This document shows, piece by piece, positions 1-15,129 of a DNA stretch of 64,000 bases (its first letter is position 1; each line of letters starts with the position of its first letter). Made by a program: the position numbers and the translations under genes. The notes under the pieces were generated by a model. The model saw only the letters and a list, made by a program, of their open reading frames with translations. It was not told where the DNA came from and made no database searches. This DNA is from Terana coerulea (lineage: Eukaryota; Basidiomycota; Agaricomycetes; Polyporales; Phanerochaetaceae). The stretch covers positions 1 through 64,000 of the forward strand of contig JAKOGH010000757.1 in NCBI GenBank assembly GCA_024811115.1, read 5' to 3'.

Positions 1-3000
1 CGGAAGCGCGCTGAGGAGGTGTTTGGCGAGGGCTGGAGCAAGAAGGGCGCGAAGATTTACGACGAGGGTACGGACAAGGCGCAGATCTGGGGCATTGGCT
101 ACTGTCACATCGATACTGCCTGGTGCGTGCCTCTCAGCCCTGCGTATCTCGACGTCAACTGAGGCTTCGTAGGTTATGGCCATACAGCGTTACGCAGCAA
201 AAGGTCGCCCGGTCGTGGTCCACGCAGGTGGACCTCATGGAGCGCTACCCCGAGCACCGTTTCACATGCAGCCAGGCGCAGCAGTACAAGTGGCTCGAAG
301 AGCAGTACCCGCCGCTCTTCGCGCGCGTCAAGCAGAAGGTCCATGAGGGCAAGTTCCACCTCGTCGGCGGCGCCTGGGTCGAGAACGACGCGAACATGCC
401 GTCGGGCGAGGCGTTGGTGCGCCAGTTCCTGCTCGGCCAGCGGTACTTCGAGACCCGCTTCGGCAAGCGGTGCGACACGGCGTGGTTGCCCGACTCGTTC
501 GGTTTGACCGGCGCGTACCCACAGCTCATTCGCGGCGCGGGATGAAGTACTTCTTCACGCAAAAGCTGTCTTGGTACGCGAGCCTTTACTTTGGGTGACG
601 GAGTCCATACTCATTTTCGCGTAGGAACAATGTGTGAGTTCGCTATATGCGCAGCTCACGGTGCAAGAAACTCACGGTTATCGTAGTAACGTGTTCCCGC
701 ACTCAACCTTCAACTGGATTGGCATCGACGGATCGCAAGTTCTTTGCCACATGACACCAGTCGGTGCGTCCTGACTCTCCACGCAACTTGCGCCATTGTT
801 CACCAACGCCGGTTGTAGACACCTACACTGCCCAGGCTACTGTCGGAGATATCAATAGGGGTATCACCAATCACAAGGTAGACCTCACTCTCGCTTCCTA
901 CTGTTACTTCTGACGATGTTGGCGTGCTCGCAGAACCTCGAATCATCCGACGTGTCCTTGCTTGTATTCGGGAACGGTGACGGCGGGGGCGGACCACTCT
1001 CCAGATGCTGGAAAATGTACGTCGCATCGGCGGATATACCCTCAACTTACGCGTCTGAATTCATCGTCGTTAGCTTCGTCGCATTCGGGCGGTCAGCAAC
1101 AACTCACGCGACCTCCCGCCCGTGAACATGGGCCACACGGTCGAGGACTTCTTCGATACGGTGCTTGAGGACACCAAAGCCGGCACGAAGCTGCCCAATT
1201 GGTGCGTTTGTTCGGCGATTGTCTCCGATAGCTTTGCTGATTGTATCTCATGGGTAGGAATGGTGAGCTGTACCTGGAGGTAGGCTATTTTAGCATTATT
1301 ATCTGAATCGCCTGACCTACTGGCTTCCGTTCAGTTCCACAGAGGAACATACACATCACACGGTTCGATTAAGAAGGAAACAGGAAGTCAGAGATCCTCT
1401 TGCGCGACCTCGAGGTGCGGATATCCTGCCAATGCTATTGGTCTCACTGACGATTTATGTCACCAATCCTTTTCAGCATATAGCAACGCTGGCCTCGTTG
1501 TATAGATACCACAAGCATGACTACACATACCCCAAGGAGAGAATTGATACCTGTTGGGAGAAGGTTCTGTTGAATCAATGTGAGCGTACAAGTCCTTTCT
1601 CGTCTGTCATTTCTGACCATGTCCCTCGGTCTAGTCCATGATGGTAGGCTAAGTGCACCGTTTCTTCCATGCAATTATACTTACCCCCGTTTCCGCCGCA
1701 GTTCTGCCAGGTTCCGCCATGTGAGTCGACGGGCTGTCAACTTGGAATATGCTGTACTAATTACGTGAACAGCGGCATGGTCTACGACGATGCAGAGAAG
1801 CTGTACGCCGAAGTCCGCAAGGACGGCGAGGACTCGCTTGAAGAGGCCTTCAATGTGCTCTTCCCCAAGTCCTTTGCCCTGAACCCGGCGTCCATCGCCT
1901 CCGTGTCTGGTGACATCGTTGGTGTCAACACAACGTTCTTCCCGCGCCAGGATGTCATCGAGGTCCCGCTCGCCGGCGCACCCAGCCATCTGAAGGGCCA
2001 GGTGGTGCATGCGTCCAAGGACGGTGCGAAGGGATACGCGTTGCTGGACGGCTCGCGCGCTGGTGGCCTGGCGAAGCCTGTTGGGCTCTTCAGCGAATGC
2101 AAGCCGGTGTCTGGTGCGCCCCGTTGCGTTTTACGTTTTATACGTGGTCGGCTCACGCGGATCGTACAGTGTTCACGAACGGCGCGGACCACTTCGTCCT
2201 CCGCAACGCCAGCGTGCAGCTCACGGTGTCCAAGGGCAGGATCACGAGCATCCATGATGTCGCTCTGGAGTACGTGTAGCTGATATTGTGCATTTCTGTG
2301 CTGACGGCGTTCATCGAAATTACAGCCGCGAGTTGATCGTGAAAGGCCAGACGGGTGGTCTGGTCATTTTCGAGGATAGGCCCAACTACTGGGATGCTTG
2401 GGGTGCGTGTGCAACGCAATCTCCCGCAGGCTGACGGCTGACGTGCCTTCCTAGATGTTGAGATCCATCATCTGGAAACTGCCAAGCAGCTCGAGTTCTC
2501 TGACATCTCGGTCGTTGCTGAAGGTCCCCTCCGCGCGTCGATCAAGAGCGTCATCAAGTACGGCAAGAGCACCCTTACCGTGATGGTAAGCCGGTGTTGC
2601 GGACGCATCGGGAGCTCCTTTGCTGATAATGATGTAGATCTCTTTGGATGCCATTACGGCTACAACGAAGGCCACCTCGCGCTCACTCTTCCGTTTCGAC
2701 GCTGTCGTCGACTGGCACGAACGCCACGAGTTCTTGAAGTGTATGCATCTGCGTCCTCCGCGACTTCGTTATTGCTGACCGTGGAGCGTGCCTGCAGTTG
2801 AGCTTCCACTCGACATTCACAACGAGAATGCGACGTATGAGACCCAGTTCGGCTGGGTGCAGCGCCCGACGCACAAAAACACGACGTGGGACATAGCGCG
2901 GTTCGAAGTGTGCGGCCACAAGGTGCGTCGCGCTCGCCTTTCCTCGTATTGCCCATTGTCTTACGGTGACGCAGTTCGCGGACCTCAGCGAGTTCGGGTA

Positions 3001-3642
3001 CGGCGTCGCCATTCTCTCCGAATCCAAGTACGGCTTCTCCTGCCGCGGCAACGTGCTGCGCATCTCTTTGCTCCGTGCCGCGACTGCCCCGGACGCCGAG
3101 CAAGACCAGGGCTACCATGAGTTCTCGTGGGGGTGCTGCCCCATCAGGGCTCCTTCCTCGAGTCCGACGTCCCGCAGGCCGCCTACCTGTTCAACTCGCC
3201 CTTGCACGGTACGCGCTTTTTCTGTTCTTCCGTGAGACGACTGAGCTGATCCTCGATTGAATGTGAACAGTCCGTTATGTTCCACACGAAATCACCTCGT
3301 ACCCGTTCGCAGACGTCAAACCGCCCTTCACCGTCGACGGCGCGCCGAACGTCATCCTCGAGACCGTCAAGCGCGGCGAACTGGATGTGGACAAGGACGG
3401 CCGCGTCAGCATCATCCTGCGGTTGTACGAAGCCTTCGGCGGGCACGCGCGCGACGCTCAAGGTCGGGGCCCACATCCCCGTGTCGCGCGCCGTCGTCAC
3501 GAACCTCCTGGAGGACGAGGGCGAGGCGCTGCACATCTTCAGCGGCGACGCGGTGACGGAGGTGACGCTCGACTTCCACGGCTTCGAGGTGAAGACGGTG
3601 AAGCTTGTCATCGGGCGGAAGACCAAGGCCGACGAGAAGTGA
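1..3642 (+). CDS. GH38 alpha-mannosidase (Ams1 type), 5'-truncated, several frameshifts
   Basis: Hydrolyses alpha-mannosides; the fungal relative Ams1 acts in the vacuole on free N-glycans. The visible part starts inside the catalytic domain: GYCHIDTAW with the His-x-Asp metal ligands, an intron at about 125-173, then [23 protein letters not shown] and WLPDSFG with the nucleophile Asp. It ends with the Ams1-like C-terminal beta domains ([25 protein letters not shown]). More than ten short introns fit GT...AG. The frame breaks by one or two bases near 543, 1013, 1376, 3134 and 3452, mostly in G or A runs or a GC repeat. The zinc-ligand segment expected around 1580-1790 (FHD...GSS) could not be found intact. 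Either sequencing indels or a pseudogene. Family assignment is secure; functionality is not. The true start lies upstream of the window. Confidence 0.9.
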
Positions 3643-4589
3643 GTGCTGCGCCGTGCTTCTGGGCGTGTGATGGAGAGGCTGACGGCGCAGGTAGGTCTGA
3701 CGAGCGGAAGCGGGACAGCGGTGACAGCTGGACTGTTGTTGACTCGGACGCGTGATGGCGCCGGTGTGCAAGGGAAGTGTGTATGCTGAATGTAGGTCTG
3801 GACATACGGATTTTGTACAGATAGCTTGGTTGGACATGTTGTATGCTTCGCTGAAGGATATTCATGGAGTTAGACTCTACGAATTGTTACATGGACCGGC
3901 TTCAATGAGCGGATGACTGGAAGAGATCAATAGGCTGCAAGCAACTCGAACTGGCCCCTGTACCGCGAAGATCGTCTTAACATCACGGAGCTACAGAGGA
4001 AGCAGCCTGACACAATCTCAAGCACGTAGTGCATGGCACCCGTACGGGCTGACTGATCACCAGAACACTTTGACACAGTGCATTCAAAGAACGCTCATTC
4101 CTACCCTCATACATGATACTGCGTGTATAGGTGAGCATAAACTTACTGAATCTAGGGCGATGACCACATCACTGATAATTCCTCCTTTGAGCTTCCTGAG
4201 TGGTTGCTGATTCACCAACGCTGCATTGACACTGATTTCCTTGTTTTAATGTCGTTGAACAACCATCGCTTGGAGCTCTCCTCTCTTTACGCGCAGTGCC
4301 TTGGTGTCGGCTACACCACAAAAAGAATGCAGAAAGGCGACCGGAGAGGCCGACAAAGAGGGGATCCAGCACCTGTTGACGAAGACGACAAAGAAAATGG
4401 AAGAGAGGGAGAAGGAGTAGACATCAGGTAAGCGGAAGCATGAGAAGGCGCTCGCAAGGGCTGCGCTGGGATGCGGAGAGATCCAGGAAATGCGCTTAGT
4501 AGAGGCGTGGTAACAGTGCGAGGGCACGGAGGGATAGGAAGAGGCGGCACTGGGATGGCGAACGGCATTACGGCTGTCACCTCGTAGGC
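3643..4589. other. intergenic, no gene recognised
   Basis: Follows the mannosidase stop. Short open frames on both strands lack conserved composition or splice structure. Nothing supportable is seen. Confidence 0.5.
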
Positions 4590-4765
4590 TAGTCTCGTTC
4601 CCGACTCGTAAAGAGGTTGCTCGCAGCCAGCGCTTCGCGCTTTGTTACCATTTGTAATGTAGTAAGCGGAGTTTGAAAGACGCGCTGCAGAGCAACCTCT
4701 TTAGAGTCTGGTGACTTTGGATCATCGGGGTGTAGATGAAAGTCACGTGAGCCCTAGTAAGCAAA
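4590..4765 (+). mobile_element. solo MULE-like terminal repeat with a nested 91-bp hairpin MITE
   Basis: The sequence starts TAGTCTCGTTCCC and includes CTGGTGACTT and GGTGTAGAT...CACGTGA blocks. These match the terminal repeat of the element at 17431-18904 in order and spacing. No matching right end was found downstream, so it is a lone end or a truncated copy. At about 4609-4703 it carries a small palindrome: TAAAGAGGTTGCTC on the left is mirrored by GAGCAACCTCTTTA on the right. Outer TA dinucleotides look like a TA target duplication, so a Stowaway/Tc1-type MITE is likely. Confidence 0.6.
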
Positions 4766-5441
4766 GTTCGTATAGGGACTTCAACGGGGGTAACAAAGCT
4801 GGGCTTACATGGCGCCTATACACCTGCTAGGTTTCAGAGGTCGGTAGCATACTGCAGCGCAAACTCTGACAGGAAAATTACTCAGATGCCTTATATATTC
4901 ATAGAAATGTGTTAATCATGTCTGGTATGAACCATATGATGTTTATTCCAGCGCAGATTCCCAGGTACCTGAAAGTGGGCCTCTGGTGGCCATCAAGTGC
5001 TTCTAAGCACATCCAGCAAAGGAAAATTAATATTGTAAAAATAAAGTTGTCATGCGATACATCCGAGCCATGACATTTGAGGAGTTTGTGAGTATATACA
5101 GTGAGGTGGGGAGGTCGCAGAAGGCAAGAGGTACAGAGAGGAACCGAGCGTTACAAACTCCTTACTTACCTCAATACAAGCGTAGGCGCTCACGTGAGTT
5201 TCATCTACACCCCGATGATCCAAACTCACCAGACCCTTTGCCCGCGTCCTGCACCAAGCAGTTGTTATCCGAAAATTATAAGGCCGCATTTTATGCAGCA
5301 GGGCCCGATACCGCCAATAAGTCCCCGCCATCTGGGATAACAATGCGCAGCTTTAGAGCACCAGTAACTCCACCTCACGCATTATGTAAACCTCTTGATT
5401 GAAATCCTCAGAAAGAACAGATTGATTCCATGGTGTGAACA

Positions 5442-6807
5442 CACAGCGTGTTGAGGTCATATTTCAGCGGAGGTACGGTGCAGTTGAAATAGTGTCTGAA
5501 CCTGTATTGCAGCTATCTGGTAGAACATCATATCGCCCCTCGCTACCGTATCGCTGCAGGGTGGGTGAAATATTGAGTCCAGATTTCAACCAGTCCGAGG
5601 ACTGTCTGCGAGATTGTCTGCGAGGTGGTTGGTTCCTTCAGCCCGAGTAAATCTTATCTCAATCTTATCTCTCGGACTGATCGCCTGCCTTATTAAGAAA
5701 GTCTGCTGCGGAGTTTGAATCCAACCAAGACTGCTCGCTGGCTGCACAGTGCACCCCGGACTCTTCGTTCTCTCCTCGATGACCACTGTGCCCATGCCGT
5801 CCACCATCTACCCCACCTCCGTCGTTGCACCACAACGGATACAAGGCTGGGGTCAAGAAGTGTATGTCTTCAGTCCTTAGAAGGTCCAAGTTCAGCGAGC
5901 AAGAAGTGCTCACCAGTTGGCGCAGCTCATGCTTGGTGCTTGTGGTGATGTAACTCATCGACAACAGCAGCGAAAGCACGAGAGAATGTGTGTATAATAC
6001 AGAGTAAGTTAAATATTCGTATCTCACGGTCTTTTCTCTCACTATGCTACGCATATAGTGGACCTTCGGCGTCGAAAACCCTCGGGGCGGTCACAATGGT
6101 ACGTGCGTTTTGCTTCCGTACATTGGCCGTCCTCGTTCACTACCCCACCTTTTGTCAGGTACCAATCCTCATGGACTTTAGCTTGGATAGTGTGAAGATT
6201 AGTGAACGTGGGCTCTGTGAGAGAGGTGTGTGACATATGATAATGTCAAGGGCGCTGATTTGACTTGTTTTTCGCTGATTTTACAGTGTTGCTCCTTTAT
6301 CATCATGCACAGTTCCATCTTTGACTAAGCTCAACTCAGGCTGAGCTTGAAGGTGCGCTTTGCTCAAACTCCGAGAGGTGACTGCAGGTGAGTGAGCAGT
6401 CTAGCAGGGTATAGAGGGCAAAGGTGGACTGTATGCACTCTTGTAACATCTAGCTCCCTCCTATACTCCCAATATTATGCCATAACTTCACTGTATAGTA
6501 GTCTAGTGGCCGGTCGAATATAAAATGATTTTGTGCTAATATTATGATTTATTGCGGATTTATGCATAATTACAATATGAGGGCGTCAAGAAGGCGCCAA
6601 GACCATCTGGCAGCAGTCTTGCACCCGTCTTGCAACGCACGCGCCGGATGGTTGAAATCTGGCAGCTGCGGACTGGTTGGAATACTGGTTGAAATCCGGC
6701 CAAACACCTGTTCCGTCACCGCACCGTACCCACCGCTGCGACATGGTTGAAAGACGGCCGCGCAACCACTCCGTAGCTGCGTTGAAATATGACCTCAACA
6801 CGCTGTG
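5442..6807. mobile_element. non-autonomous DNA transposon, CACTA/EnSpm-like
   Basis: Both ends are near-perfect inverted repeats beginning CACAGCGTGTTGAGG; 25 bases are identical and similarity continues for about 12 more. The trinucleotide ACA sits immediately outside both ends (5439-5441 and 6808-6810), fitting a 3-bp target duplication. Near the ends a GGTTGAAAT...GG motif recurs in both orientations, as in the subterminal repeats of CACTA elements. No transposase frame is present, so it depends on a partner. Class is inferred from the CAC terminus and 3-bp duplication. Confidence 0.65.
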
Positions 6808-6892
6808 ACAGTGGCCTCACAAATGCACGGCATAACATGAAGGCGTAGCAGATATGGTGGGAAGAGGAATGAGACGCGATGGAGACGGTGTA

Positions 6893-7506
6893 CAGGGGAG
6901 TATACCAAAGTAGTGGAAGTGGAAGTGAGTAAGTAGTGGCCAGGGAAGTCGGACTTCCACTGCGGCGGCAGGCTTATGTAACATGACGTCGGAGCGTTGG
7001 CCTCAGCCGCCGCCGGACCAAGCACAACGCGTTCGTCCTGTCAGGCCGCCGTCGGCCCAAAAGCACGCGTCGCGTCATTGTCCGTTAGCCCACATCGGCG
7101 TGGCACGAATTGAACATGGACGCGCCGCCCCCGAGCTCATGCCGGCATCTGGGCCATTATTTTTGTAATTACATCTATTTCTTCACCCATTTCTGCACAC
7201 CTACATCATGCCCGTGCCCGAAATTATTGGCCATACCAGCACACACGTGGTAGGGTAAATTCAAAATTGAATTACTGTACGACCGCGCAGAGACCTGGCG
7301 GGGCAAGCCATACGCGCCGCGCGGCCACTGGCACATGCCTGGTGCGCGTCGGGGATTGCAGAAGGGCGTGGTAATGTTACAGGTCCACCGCCATGGCCGA
7401 CCAAAACTGGCAACCGTCGGGGTGGCCGTGATACTTGGTCCCATCAATCAGTGGAAGTCCGGGGTTTCGCCGACTTCCACTTCCACTACTTTGGTCGCCC
7501 CCGGTG
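6893..7506. mobile_element. Tc1/mariner-like MITE with TA target duplication
   Basis: Inverted ends start CAGGGG on the left and CACCGGGG on the right complement, then share ACCAAAGTAGTGGAAGTGG. TA dinucleotides flank at 6891-6892 and 7507-7508. The interior (about 614 bp) has no coding capacity. The TA duplication and CAG-type start suggest a Tc1/mariner/pogo derivative. Confidence 0.6.
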
Positions 7507-7880
7507 TACAGTGAGCAAGTTTGTCGTAAGGAAATGAACAATAACGAAGGAGCCACGTGCGGGCCACGTGAAATGCCACGTTGTTTGCCAGATCTTGCAG
7601 AGATCGCAGGGGCCCTAATCAACTATCGTACGGTAAGACCCTCAACCTAAAGGTATCGGGAATAACAAACATCAGTAACGCGGGCAAAGGGTCTGGAACC
7701 GAGACTACTCGTAGGCAAGCATCCGGCTCAGTGTATGCTTGCTGTCACTGTGAGCTCTTTACCTATCGAATTCACTGCTTCACTGACCGCTGCTCACCTG
7801 TCGTCGACGAGACCTCAGTAGCGCCATACATGTCCACAGGACCTGCCAAACCGGGAGCCGCCCCGAAGGAGGACGTCTGG

Positions 7881-8540
7881 GAAATGGTGATTCTCCCAGG
7901 AGAATTGGGAGAATCGGGAGAATTGAGAGAATTGGGGAGGGGCGCTTGTTAGCCTCTGTCACGGCGATCGCGTTCAAACGGCTGAATTGGGAGGGGCGCT
8001 TGATCCGCCTTGCCCCGTTTAGGTACTATTGTTTGCCGCCGAACCGCTGCTCGGCGTTGGACGTCGGTGCAGGGTTAGTATACCACCTCGTAGTGATTAA
8101 ATCGTTCCTATTTCACTACCATATTATGCCCAATTAAATTTGCGCTCCATAAAACCAAGTCAAGCTCTAACATAGTGCCAGTTGAGCACCCTTGCAGTCT
8201 GAATACAGTCGGCGTTGTGTATAACTTGCGCTGTGACTGGAATGCCTACCTCCAGTATCGCTTGACTGCTGTATAATAACACAAATATACTGATAAATTA
8301 TTTTATTTATTTCAAACCCTCAAACATATGCTTCTTTCTCGTCGGAGGGCCCGCTTTGAAGCTGAGGTGTGAGGCGCTTCCGGAGACCTATCTAAAAAGG
8401 CAATGATACGGGGCTAGCGCCATCCCGCCAGGAGCCGTATTTGGGTGATCGGGAGGGACAAAGTGGCTGTGACGTGATGGTCACGCCCGGGCATTGCCGC
8501 ATTCTCCCATTCTCCGGGAGAAAAGGAGAATCACCATTTC
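7881..8540. mobile_element. inverted-repeat MITE of unknown class
   Basis: GAAATGGTGATTCTCC at the left end is mirrored at 8525-8540. Beyond it both arms carry GGAGAAT repeats in opposite orientation (7899-7935 against 8490-8520). No clear target duplication could be fixed, and no transposase is inside. Confidence 0.5.
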
Positions 8541-11210
<2,670 letters not shown>

Positions 11211-11690
11211 ACTTACCCCTCGGGTTTTCCATGGACTAGCTCTTCGTATTTTGCCGAAAAGCTGCACTCTCTTTGTTTCCCCCCGCTCGCTTCTTCTGCT
11301 TTCGTTTTGTTTTTTCCTCGTCGGATACTTGGGGCTTTTTTTTGGCGGATACGTATTTATACGAGGTCACGGGCCGGGAACAAGCCGGCCGCGAGACTGT
11401 CAAGCGGACATTGCAGATTACCGTGCAACGCAATTACAATATCTTTCTCAGTCCCTGCATTGTCTGATTCTGTTTATCGCGAATGAGAGCGATGCCGGAC
11501 TGTATCCTCAGGCTACTACCATCCTGGCGTAGGTGAAGTCCTTCGCCACGACATTCGAAGTCACCCCGACGCGTCCATCCCACGGCGCGATATTTCGGCG
11601 CTGCACTTCCGCCCGGCTTCTATCATGCCCGTCACCAAATCGTATAACTGTATGGGTCGTTACGATGAAACGAGTGCAATACATAGTTTG
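11211..11690. other. 3' flank between convergent genes
   Basis: T-rich stretches after the peroxidase stop (11270-11345) could serve for 3' end formation. No gene seen. Confidence 0.4.
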
Positions 11691-12815
11691 CTAAAACTCA
11701 GTGCCCTCTGGCATCTCGCGTAAAGAGTTCAGTATCCCGCCCATCTTTCTGACCCCTAACTTTCGTGCCCAGAGCCTGTGATGTGTGTTCCCAGAATAGA
11801 GTAATGAACCCACGGCATCTGCGTTTGGGTGCCTGCTCTTCGAGGAATAAGTATCATCCGAGCTGATGACGTCCCGTATGCGTATGACTGCGACGCGCTT
11901 GCCTTTGTGCTGCGGCAGTTGTGAGAGCTCAAACTGAGCAATGATGACCCCTGTGCATACGTTACAAAAATCTGACTTGCAGGGATAAGAAACAAGAACA
12001 TGCCTGGAAGAAGCATCTTCAATTCATCAGGGTCATAGGACGCTGCATTCGGCCGGTATGCATAGCAGGATCCTCTAGCATGGATGAGTCTTATGCACTT
12101 GATTGTGCGCTCCTCAACTCCGTTGTCAACAAGCACCGGGATGGCGCGGTTTCCGTAAGACCCCTTGTCCTCCACAAGGAAGCGGAACGGCTGCCGAAAT
12201 GCGTAGACCAGCTTCCGCCGGGCAGATAACATCTGCTGCTTTAGGCGTTCGCATTCTACAAGCTGGTCCTCGGTGACGAAGCCATCCTTGAGCAGGACGT
12301 TATAGAGCCCCCGCATTCTGACGCTCTCTGCAGCCAGCAACGATATGCTCCAGGGGACACCTTGGAGCATCAAATCTCTCCCCGCACCAAAGCTTGCGGG
12401 ATTATCGTCGTCTGTGATGCGGAAGCGTACCTCGCCGGCAGCATTTGGGGCACCTGCGGGTGGCGCGTGGTAGTATAGGAACCCAGCCGTCGATGGCGGA
12501 AACGGTCTGCACTGCGAGGAGGCTTCGTCGTAGCGGTATACAAAATGGGCACCTTCCCAGGCCACTGTCGTCTGAATAAGCTTGACTTTTGGACTTTTGA
12601 GCCCAGAGAAGTCCAGGTGGCATTCCGGAGTGAGCTTCGTAGGATTCAAGGTTGCGAGGGGCGGACGAGCCTGAGCTTTTGCTTTCTGGCTTTGCTAATG
12701 CAAGGGGGGAATGAGAGAAGGGCGACTAAAGTAATTAGCAACTTACAGTGCGAGGTTTTCGGTGATGTATGTCGTGCTTACACATTCCTGAGGGAACATC
12801 CCGTGACTGGGGCAT
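11691..12815 (-). CDS. hypothetical protein, basidiomycete type
   Basis: Function unknown. The best model starts with ATG at 12815 (MPQSRDVPSGMCKHD). A short first exon is spliced with GTAAGT...TAG into a frame reading QSQKAKAQARPPLATL and then NPTKLTPECHLDFSG. This joins exactly in frame and supports the start. The main exon is a 270-residue globular-looking stretch with no signal peptide or membrane segment. Motifs include VAWEGAHFVYRYDE, RFRITDDDNPASFGAGRDL and YAFRQPFRFLVEDKG. Near 11990 the frame must change to reach the natural-looking C-terminus (KGKRVAVIRIRDVI...LREMPEGTEF) that ends at 11691. A small intron or an indel could explain it; otherwise the stop is at 11756. Convergent with the peroxidase. 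Confidence 0.6.
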
Positions 12816-13730
12816 GAACTGACGGACGGTGACCGTCCTTCTCGGCAACGCCAGCCTCCGGATCAGGCTTGGCCGGAGGTTGAGCAACCGATGCAGTACC
12901 ATGAAGGCAGTCGAATAGCCTCCGAGCTTAGTCTGTCTGCGAGGCTCAGCACGTATGGCGTGAGGATGGCCAGGTTACTTAAAACTCACGTTGACGTGCT
13001 GCTTATACACTGGCAGCTCGCGGCGTTGAACTCGTATGCGAGGTCACGCTAACGTTGCCTGGGAACGTCTTGAGAAGTGAGAACGATGCAGAAGGTTTGA
13101 GCAACCGAAACAACTCACTGTGCTACGGCGCAGAAGAATGAACATATGTGCAGCACGGCAGCGGTCGCGGCCCGGCCCGGCGGCAACGTGGACGGACTCG
13201 GAGGCTTGATGGCAGCCGCGCCAAATATGGCAGGCGGGAAAGCTGTGGCGTCGGCGCCACGCGGCTTGCCTTTGCCATTCCTCCCATGTCGACAACTCTG
13301 CAATCTCTCTACGAAGGCCATCCTGCAATGTCTATGGAAGCGGTGAAGTGATTTTGACTGCCATGTCATTATCAGCTTTACAGGCATGTACACGTCTACC
13401 TCGCACAAACCAACAGTGGGTGGCTTTAAGTACCTTACTAAGAAAAGTCCTCAGAATGCCCCCGAACACGCATTAATGTCATGGATTACTCGGACAAGAT
13501 TGAAGTTGGCTGTCGGGGAACTACTGGCATGTTTCGCAGTGTAAGGAGCACCTGACGTTGGCGAAGGTTTGCGTTTGAACCTTGCGCAGCTCGGGAGGTC
13601 TTCTGCATTCCCACACGTTCAGCCTTATAACCTGCCTGCATGGACGCTGTGGCTTCGTATCCATCCCACGTTCTACAGGATACTTTGCTGGCGCTGAACG
13701 TCTCTCCATCGCCTCTTTGATAGTTCACAT
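12816..13730. other. divergent intergenic region, no gene recognised
   Basis: Lies between two genes transcribed away from each other, so it should hold both promoters. Small open frames here have no recognisable domain. Confidence 0.4.
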
Positions 13731-14895
13731 GGTCACTACAGCTGCGCAACAATCGACTGCACGTACTCGGAGCAACTTCCATTATTTCGTTGCATTGCTC
13801 GCAGTCTGCGCAGCCTACGGCGCACTGCAGTTGGCTCCGTTGTTTGCATCCTCACCAGTCACGCTGCGAGAAAACGCAGTACTCTCTTACTTCCGAGGCT
13901 CTTCATCTCTCGAGAAGTTCATGCGGGACGAAGAGCTGGCGTACACCGAAGTTATAGCCGCTCGCCATGCGTTCATTCAGCATAACTTGCTGCTTCATGG
14001 CCAAATTGATGTGTAAGTACTCCAACACATCTCAACGTCAGACCATACTAATGTCGCTACCATGTAGATTTCCCTCTTATAGACCTCTCTTCAATTCTGT
14101 CTGTGAGAATGTTGGTTACTAGTTTGTCCCTATGATGAGACTGACTCCCGAAATACAGGGGACTATTTCACGCCCCTCCTTCAACTGCCCCTACCGCGTG
14201 CGCCGAGTAGGCTCGCTGGGCGACGGCGGCAAATGGGCCTGCGGCATCGAGCGTCTGGCCGCGCAGCGCGCGCCCTGCGTCGTCTACTCCTTCGGCGTCG
14301 ACGTCGACTCGTCCTTCGAGGCCGAGCTGCTCACGCGCGCGCCGAACTGCGAAGTCTGGGGCTACGACTTCAGCGTCTCGACGTTCGGGCCCGGAGGTCC
14401 ACGACAACGCGACGCTCGCGGCCAAGGCGCACTTCTTCCCGTACAAGGTCGCTGAATATGATGATCCGGAGGGGAGCCCGCCGGCGTACACCCTGCGGAC
14501 GTTGATGGCGATGAACGGGCACGCGTTTGTCGATGTGGTGAAGATGGACATCGAGGGCGACGAGTGGGACGCCATGGGCGCGTTCGTGAAGCCGTACGCG
14601 GACCCGCAGGACCCGACGTTGCCCATCGGACAGCTGGAGATGGAGGTCCACGCATGGGGAGACCGCGCGAACTTCACCGCTATGCTCGCATGGTGGGAGA
14701 TGCTGGAGAGTGCCGGACTGAGGCCGTTCTCAAATGAGCTGAACATACCATGGTTCTCCGCTAGGTTGTTTAGGCCGGATGTGATTGAGGTATGTTCGCT
14801 GACTTGCGTCCCGCGGAAAGTGCACGCTAACTCTAAGCCAGTATTCTTTCATCAATGTGAAGGGTAGGCATGCGCTGGTTGTGGACGGATACTAA
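13731..14895 (+). CDS. type II membrane methyltransferase-like protein (Methyltransf_22/FkbM-like)
   Basis: It starts MVTTAAQQSTARTRSN, followed by one hydrophobic anchor (FVALLAVCAAYGALQL), so the catalytic part probably faces the Golgi or ER lumen. The domain has FNCPYRVRRVGSLGDGGKW, a degenerate SAM-site loop VYSFGVDVDSSFE, CEVWGYDFS, and the signature VVKMDIEGDEW typical of the FkbM/Mettl24-like fold. Introns follow residue 95 or so, then after FNSV, then before YSFINVKG. It ends VVDGY at 14895. Two extra C residues appear to have been added, near 14175 (CCCC) and 14388 (CCC), each shifting frame by one. Its paralogue at 24650-26193 has the same exon borders and is uninterrupted there. 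Substrate unknown. Confidence 0.75.
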
Positions 14896-15129
14896 GCTGT
14901 GGTCCAGGCGAGATCTTTTCCCATCCAAGCACCGCAAAAATGATGATAGGTGAGGTCTCTTATGTACGGTGCTTGAAATTGGTTTTGGCCTGCGGCACAG
15001 ACTGCAAGATATGTATTACAGAGCAACATGATTATACAATACAAAGCATGCGATGGACCAACGATGGACAGCAGAAACCATGAACGCGAGAACACAGCGA
15101 ATGTACAAAAAAGAGTCCGACAGGCTCCA

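Noticed and set aside
1580..1790. Loss of the zinc-binding FHD motif as proof that the mannosidase is a dead enzyme
   Set aside because: The segment lies among several introns and indels; two alternative readings exist, so the loss cannot be asserted.
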